Source: an uncultured Flavobacteriales bacterium
GTDB lineage: Bacteria; Bacteroidota; Bacteroidia; Flavobacteriales_D; CAJJDF01
Direction of reading: 5' to 3'
Assembly (NCBI GenBank): GCA_905182785.1
Contig: CAJJDF010000017.1
Coordinates: forward strand, 18,475 to 82,474
Length of the DNA: 64,000 nt
Part shown: in pieces, positions 58,786-64,000 of the stretch
Layout: every line of letters starts with the position of its first letter
Numbering within the stretch: position 1 is the stretch's first letter
Notes under the pieces: generated by a model
Told to the model about the DNA's origin: nothing
Seen by the model: only the letters and a program-made list of their open reading frames with translations
The model's database searches: none
Made by a program: the position numbers and the translations under genes

Positions 58786-60996
58786 CTATTTTTTTCTTTT
58801 CAATAGAACCAAAAGAACAGGCAGTAAATACAAATCACATAACAAAGCGGTTACCATTCCTACACAAACTAATAATCCTGTAATGAAAGTAGCAAAGAAG
58901 GTGGAGGTAATTAAAACTCCAAACCCACTCACAAGAACTAACGTTGTAAGAAAAATTGCTCCACCACTTGTTTTAAGAGTATTGATTAAAGCTTGATGAT
59001 TTTTAGCTCCACGGTCTATTTCAATCTTGTATCTCCCTAGAAAATGGATGGTATCGTCCACAGCAATTCCAAATGCAATAGTATAAACAATAGTAGTGGC
59101 AATATTCATCCCAAAACCAAACCACCCGACTACTGCAGTAATGGTGAGTAAAGGAATAATATTAGGAAATAAAGAATAAAAACCAACAGCAAAGGATTTG
59201 AAAATATAGGAAACAATCAGGAAAATTAAAACAATAATAATTAATAGGTTCCACATCATACCTTCCGATACATTTACATTGGTTTCATCAATGATAAAAG
59301 CAGTTCCTCCAAAATTCACTTCTAAATCGGGAGTGTTGATTTTTGCGAATTTTAATAAGTTATCATTTAATTTTCTTGTTTCATAACTTCCTTTATCCTT
59401 CGTTTTCGTTTTTATAAACGTGGAATTAGTAGCGAAGTTAGTAAAGCTTTTTAGTCGGATAGCATTAGCAATTTTTTTTATTTTATTTTTTATTTTATTA
59501 ATTTCGTAATCCTCTTCAGGAATTTTATAATATGAGGCTAAGCCCCCGTTCATAGCTCTATTTGTTTGCTTTGCTCTAGCTGCGAGGCCTACATCAATAG
59601 TCGCTCCGTATTCATTTTCAATGAATAACTCTATCGCATTCAGTTGATTTAGAATCTTTTTGTCAAATAAATCATAATTCGTGTCGGGAATAGAAATTGT
59701 AACTGTGATATCACGAATTCCATACATTTCTTTCTCCATAAAATTCATCACTTGAGAAATGTCATCTTTTTTATTCAAGTTTTCAAATACATAATTGTCG
59801 TGCTTTACTTTAGAAATTCCAACCCCAGTAATTACTAAAAAAATAATAGTAATTACTATCACAGGTTTTGTATGTATTTTTTGTGGTATGAGTTTCTCTA
59901 AGGTGTTGTGTAGTGTTATTTTTTTTGCAGAAAAAAGAAGTATGGGTAGGATAAAATAGGCTAAAATAAAAGCATAAAATACGCCCACAGCAGTAAATAA
60001 GGCAAATTCTGTAAATACCTTTATATTAGAGTTGGCAAGTGAAAGAAAACCAATAGAAGTGGTAAGAGTCGTTAGTATTATTGCTTTAAGAATATCTTTT
60101 TGAGTCATTCTTATTTTGAGCAATTTATCCCCAGATTTTTCTTCGCTATAGCGTGAGATTATATGAATAACATCACTCAAAGAAATAACACCTACAATTA
60201 CTGGGATAGCTACGGTTAGTACATTTAAATTCACATCAAAAGCAGCAATTGTTCCTAATATCCAGATGATGGAACTGACCACAATTGTAAATGGAATAAA
60301 TATCCCAGCTAGGGATCTAAAAAAGTAAAGGAGAATGATAATTATAAGAATGAAGGCAATAGAAATCATTCTTTGCGTGTCTTTCTTTATTTTGGTTGTA
60401 ATTAAATGATTGTTATGAATGGTATTGACAAAAACAGTTTTTTCTATTAATAAATCTGAAGCAATTTGTTCTACTTGCGACTTTAAAACTAATAAAGAAT
60501 CAATAGGTAGAGAATCTTTTATTTCCATATAAAAGATAATAGATTTTTTATCCTCACTGATGTATTTATTCTTAATGTCTGGGAGTGAGTCTAGCTCTGT
60601 AAAGGATAAATTAAAATCTTCTTTGGTTTCTAAATTTAATACAGGATAAGGAAGTGTGCCAAAAGCCGAAAATACAACCAATTGTTGGTTGGTGATGGAA
60701 TAAACATCCTTTACAAAAACAGTGTTTTTTAGTCTGCTTACAAGAGAATCAATTTTTACAATTAATTCGTAATCAATTTTTTCTTGGCTTTTTACTCCAA
60801 TAATTACATTATTTGGAAGAATCTCATTGAATTGATTAAAAAACTCTTTATTGAATAAGTAGACTTCTTCTTTCTTATCAAAAAAGTCATCCATAGTATG
60901 ACCAAAAGAGATTTCGGACAGTTTATATCCAAAGAATAGCGTAATAAGTGAAAACAGAATTAGGACTAGTTTTCTATGTTTTGTTGCGAAAATCAA
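58786..60996 (-). CDS. RND/MMPL-superfamily transporter
   Basis: Two repeats of a multi-TM block with SSD-like IPVIVGVISLSDVIHIISRY and AFGIAVDDTIHFLGRYK. Confidence 0.9.
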   Translation of the reverse strand: MIFATKHRKLVLILFSLITLFFGYKLSEISFGHTMDDFFDKKEEVYLFNKEFFNQFNEILPNNVIIGVKSQEKIDYELIVKIDSLVSRLKNTVFVKDVYSITNQQLVVFSAFGTLPYPVLNLETKEDFNLSFTELDSLPDIKNKYISEDKKSIIFYMEIKDSLPIDSLLVLKSQVEQIASDLLIEKTVFVNTIHNNHLITTKIKKDTQRMISIAFILIIIILLYFFRSLAGIFIPFTIVVSSIIWILGTIAAFDVNLNVLTVAIPVIVGVISLSDVIHIISRYSEEKSGDKLLKIRMTQKDILKAIILTTLTTSIGFLSLANSNIKVFTEFALFTAVGVFYAFILAYFILPILLFSAKKITLHNTLEKLIPQKIHTKPVIVITIIFLVITGVGISKVKHDNYVFENLNKKDDISQVMNFMEKEMYGIRDITVTISIPDTNYDLFDKKILNQLNAIELFIENEYGATIDVGLAARAKQTNRAMNGGLASYYKIPEEDYEINKIKNKIKKIANAIRLKSFTNFATNSTFIKTKTKDKGSYETRKLNDNLLKFAKINTPDLEVNFGGTAFIIDETNVNVSEGMMWNLLIIIVLIFLIVSYIFKSFAVGFYSLFPNIIPLLTITAVVGWFGFGMNIATTIVYTIAFGIAVDDTIHFLGRYKIEIDRGAKNHQALINTLKTSGGAIFLTTLVLVSGFGVLITSTFFATFITGLLVCVGMVTALLCDLYLLPVLLVLLKRKK

Positions 60997-61016
60997 TGGC
61001 TATTTTTTTAATAATC

Positions 61017-61024
61017 CAAATTTA
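61017..61024 (-). promoter_or_regulatory. Predicted -7 element TAAATTTG for the RND gene
   Basis: TANNTTTG on the minus strand 20 nt upstream of the ATG. Confidence 0.4.
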
Positions 61025-61036
61025 TAAAAATCAAGT

Positions 61037-61056
61037 TAAGAACGGGAGGGTTCTTA
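61037..61056. promoter_or_regulatory. Dyad TAAGAAC-GGGAGG-GTTCTTA between divergent genes
   Basis: Exact 7-bp inverted repeat with 6-nt spacer. Confidence 0.4.
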
Positions 61057-61113
61057 GTTTTATTTTAACCAAAACTATGCTTATTTTTATAAAAAATTCA
61101 TCAACTTACTTTT

Positions 61114-61374
61114 ATGCCAATCCTCCCATTCAAAAATGTAGAACATCTAATTTACGAGCATCAATCCAAAGGAAAATTACTGGCGATAGAAAAGGAAGAA
61201 TCTAAAAAAGTTGGTGTTTTTTTAAAAAAGTATAAAGGAAAAAGAGTAAAACCGAGTGATAAGGTAAAAGCACATTGGTTTGTTATGGATGAAGAGTATA
61301 ACTCATTAAAAATTGATTTTACGAGCGAAATTGAGGTAGAAATTAAAGAATTGGAGATTTTTCCAATGAAATAA
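61114..61374 (+). CDS. Small hypothetical protein upstream of recQ
   Basis: 86-aa ORF MPILPFKNVEHLIYEHQSKGKLLAIEKEESKKVGVFLKKYKG..., 9 nt before recQ. Confidence 0.7.
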   Translation: MPILPFKNVEHLIYEHQSKGKLLAIEKEESKKVGVFLKKYKGKRVKPSDKVKAHWFVMDEEYNSLKIDFTSEIEVEIKELEIFPMK

Positions 61375-61383
61375 GAAGAAAAT

Positions 61384-63501
61384 TTGAATAAACAAACACA
61401 CACAATTCTCAAAAATGTATTTGGGTACGATAATTTCCGTCCTTTACAAGAAGAAATTATTGATAGAACGCTAGAGGGAAAAGACAGTTTTGTGTTGATG
61501 CCGACTGGGGGAGGAAAATCTATGTGTTTTCAGATTCCAGCTTTGTGCATGGAGGGAATTACAATTGTGGTTTCTCCTCTTATATCCTTAATGAAAGATC
61601 AAGTTCAAGCATTGAATGCAAATGGCATCAAAGCTGATTTTTTTAATAGTAGTATTTCTCCAGAGGAAGAGAATAGAGTGATAGAGGAAGCTATGAAAGG
61701 TGAATTGAAATTATTGTATTTGTCTCCTGAGAAATTAATTTCTGTGAGCAATACCTGGCTCAAGTCATTGAAAATAAAATTAGTAGCCATTGATGAAGCA
61801 CATTGTGTCAGTATGTGGGGTCACGATTTTAGGCCAGAATATACTCAGTTAAAAGTGTTTAGAAATTCTTTGCCAGAAGTGCCTTTTATGGCATTGACAG
61901 CTACAGCAGATAAATCGGCAAGGAAAGACATTGAAGACCAATTGGGGTTGAAAAATTCTAAATTATTTATTTCTTCTTTTGACCGAAAAAACTTGAGTAT
62001 AGAAGTAAAAGGAATGGTTCCTAAAAAGCAAAAATTACAAGAAATAAAGCGATTTATAAAATCCAAAAAAGGAGAAGGAGGAATTATATATTGTTTGAGT
62101 AGAAAGAATACGGAAGAAGTTTCGGCTTATTTGGAAGAAGAAGGATTGTCTGTAGCTCATTATCATGCAGGAATGAACTCGGAAGACAGGGAGGGGGTAC
62201 AGACAAGTTTTATAAATGATGAAACAAAAATAATTGTCGCTACAATTGCTTTTGGGATGGGAATAGACAAACCAAATGTGAGGTGGGTCATTCATTATAA
62301 TTTACCAAAAAATCTGGAAGGATATTACCAAGAAATAGGAAGAGCAGGAAGAGATGGTTTGCCTGCAGATACTATTTTGTATTATAACATGAGGGATTTT
62401 GTATTGTACAGTCAGTTTGCCGATAATGGAGCAAATTCTGGGATGCAAAAGGAGAAACTAAATAGAATGTTGCAATTTGCGGAAGCAAAATCGTGTAGGA
62501 GAAAGATTTTACTGTCTTATTTTGGCGAACACCTTACCAAAGATTGTGGAAACTGTGATGTGTGTAGTAATCCTCCAACTAATTTTGACGGAACAGTTTT
62601 GGCTCAAAAAGCATTGTCTACCGTAGTGAGATTAAGAGAAAAAGAAGGATTGGGAATGGTGGTGAATGTGTTAAGAGGTTCTCAGAATGCAGAGATTCAC
62701 GCCAAAGGTTATTCTAAAGTAAAAACTTACGGTATAGCCAAAGAAACAAGCTTTTATGATTGGAGAGATTACATGGTTCAGTTGGCCAATCAAGGTGCAA
62801 TAGAAATAATGTACAGTGAAAACTCTTCGCTTAAGATGTCGAAAATAGGGTGGGAGATTGTAAAAGGAGAAAGAAAAATACAATTGACAAAGCCTGTTCA
62901 ATTAAAAGATAAAGAAAAGTTAACAAAGAAAAAACCAGCAAAAGTAGTCTCATTAAATGATGTGAATTCAGATTTATTTGAGGAATTGAAAAAGTTGAGG
63001 TTCTCTATTTCGAGAGAAGAAAATGTACCGGCTTACATTGTGTTTGGAGATAAATCTCTGAAAGAGATGGCGGCAGATTTACCAATTACAGAAAATGAGT
63101 TTTTGGCAATTTCTGGAGTTGGGATGAACAAAATGCAACAGTTTGGAGAGGAGTTTATGGAGGTGATAAGAAAGTACAAGGCAAAAGCTAAACCTAAGAA
63201 GATTCCTACTACAATTGTGACTTTTGACTTGTATAAAGAGGGATTAACTCCAGAACAAATAGCAGAGAAAAGAGGAATACAATTGATGACAGTTTTCTCT
63301 CATTTATCACAGTTGTTTTCGGAAGGGAAAGAGGTTGATTTAGCACAATTTGTAGAGGCTGGAATTATAGAAAGAGTGAAAGGTGCATTTGAAAAGAATG
63401 AAAGAAAATTTGAGTTGAAACCAATTTTCGATTCTTTGGACGAAGAAGTGCCTTACCACGAAATAAGAATTGCATTAACACTAATTCTTAAGGATGAATA
63501 A
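61384..63501 (+). CDS. recQ: ATP-dependent DNA helicase RecQ (RQC, HRDC and C-terminal HTH)
   Basis: MPTGGGKSMCFQIPAL, DEAHCVSMWGHDFRPEY, QEIGRAGRDG, CGNCDVC, HRDC, LYKEGLTPEQIAEKRGIQLMTVFSHL. Confidence 0.96.
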   Translation: MNKQTHTILKNVFGYDNFRPLQEEIIDRTLEGKDSFVLMPTGGGKSMCFQIPALCMEGITIVVSPLISLMKDQVQALNANGIKADFFNSSISPEEENRVIEEAMKGELKLLYLSPEKLISVSNTWLKSLKIKLVAIDEAHCVSMWGHDFRPEYTQLKVFRNSLPEVPFMALTATADKSARKDIEDQLGLKNSKLFISSFDRKNLSIEVKGMVPKKQKLQEIKRFIKSKKGEGGIIYCLSRKNTEEVSAYLEEEGLSVAHYHAGMNSEDREGVQTSFINDETKIIVATIAFGMGIDKPNVRWVIHYNLPKNLEGYYQEIGRAGRDGLPADTILYYNMRDFVLYSQFADNGANSGMQKEKLNRMLQFAEAKSCRRKILLSYFGEHLTKDCGNCDVCSNPPTNFDGTVLAQKALSTVVRLREKEGLGMVVNVLRGSQNAEIHAKGYSKVKTYGIAKETSFYDWRDYMVQLANQGAIEIMYSENSSLKMSKIGWEIVKGERKIQLTKPVQLKDKEKLTKKKPAKVVSLNDVNSDLFEELKKLRFSISREENVPAYIVFGDKSLKEMAADLPITENEFLAISGVGMNKMQQFGEEFMEVIRKYKAKAKPKKIPTTIVTFDLYKEGLTPEQIAEKRGIQLMTVFSHLSQLFSEGKEVDLAQFVEAGIIERVKGAFEKNERKFELKPIFDSLDEEVPYHEIRIALTLILKDE

Positions 63502-64000
63502 ATCTATTTTAAATAAAGAGATTCAAGACTATATTGACGTAAATTTACGGTCTAATGTCAATAAAATCATTCTTAAATCACAATTATTTGAAGAGGCAGA
63601 AAACCGTGAAATTGCTGTTCAGATTTCAGGAAAGCTAAAATCTAAGTTTAAATTACCTTCTTGGTTTGAGGCTAAAAACATTTATTATCCAGTAAAAATA
63701 TCGATAGAACAAACTTCTTCGGAACAAACTGCGGAGTATAAATCGAGCTTAGTATTGGGGAATAAATTTATAGATTTAACAGGTGGATTTGGAGTAGATG
63801 ATTATTATTTTTCTAAGCAATTTGAATCCGTAATTCACTGTGAAATAAACGAAGAATTATCGCAAATTACTGCACATAATTTTGAGCAATTAGGAGTAAA
63901 TAATTGTAGATTTTTTGTGGGAGATGGAATTGAGATTTTGAAACAATCGGAAGAGAAATTTGGTTGTATTTATGTAGATCCGTCCAGAAGGAGTGAGGTT
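63494..64000 (+). CDS. Class I SAM-dependent methyltransferase (THUMP-like family), N-terminal part, truncated by window end
   Basis: MNKSILNKEIQDYIDVNLRSNVNKIILK...KFIDLTGGFGVDDYYFSKQF...CIYVDPSRRSEV; 8-nt overlap with recQ. Confidence 0.8.
   Translation, partial: MNKSILNKEIQDYIDVNLRSNVNKIILKSQLFEEAENREIAVQISGKLKSKFKLPSWFEAKNIYYPVKISIEQTSSEQTAEYKSSLVLGNKFIDLTGGFGVDDYYFSKQFESVIHCEINEELSQITAHNFEQLGVNNCRFFVGDGIEILKQSEEKFGCIYVDPSRRSEV

Noticed and set aside
61384-63501. RecQ as part of a defence island
   Set aside because: Standard RQC-HRDC-HTH RecQ with no restriction, retron, CBASS or other defence genes nearby.
1-64000. tRNA, rRNA, CRISPR arrays, intact IS elements, prophage genes
   Set aside because: None noticed on either strand; no tRNA scan or repeat search could be run, so absence is not proven.

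Overview
AT-rich chromosomal window from a member of Bacteroidota, most likely Flavobacteriales, judging by the gene families and the TANNTTTG-type promoter motifs. Almost all of it is coding. Three type IX secretion/gliding blocks lie within the first 36 kb: ruvA-sprA plus a T9SS-sorted protein; a sprE/porW-like lipoprotein with gldB; and topA - arginase-fold protein - porP/sprF - gldKLMN. The rest is mainly housekeeping: two-component proteins, tatA, gatA, miaB plus a sigma-54 activator, GLPGLI protein plus outer-membrane barrel, rfbB, sod, nfu, tadA, cdd, pdhA/pdhC, bacilliredoxin, S41 protease, dCMP deaminase, murI, der, M3 peptidase, SSS symporter, PIG-L deacetylase, RND transporter, recQ. 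I found no tRNA/rRNA genes, CRISPR array, intact IS element or recognisable defence island. The most interesting observations are: (1) an arginase-fold protein that has lost the canonical Mn ligands and sits between topA and the T9SS motor operon; (2) a LytM/M23 protein that has lost its catalytic Zn ligands; (3) a 45-aa membrane microprotein, absent from the ORF track, translationally coupled to an SSS symporter next to a secreted PIG-L deacetylase; (4) frameshifted or decayed ORFs hidden in intergenic gaps; (5) a perfect 10-bp dyad over the predicted gldK promoter. All family calls come from reading motifs; no database search was run.
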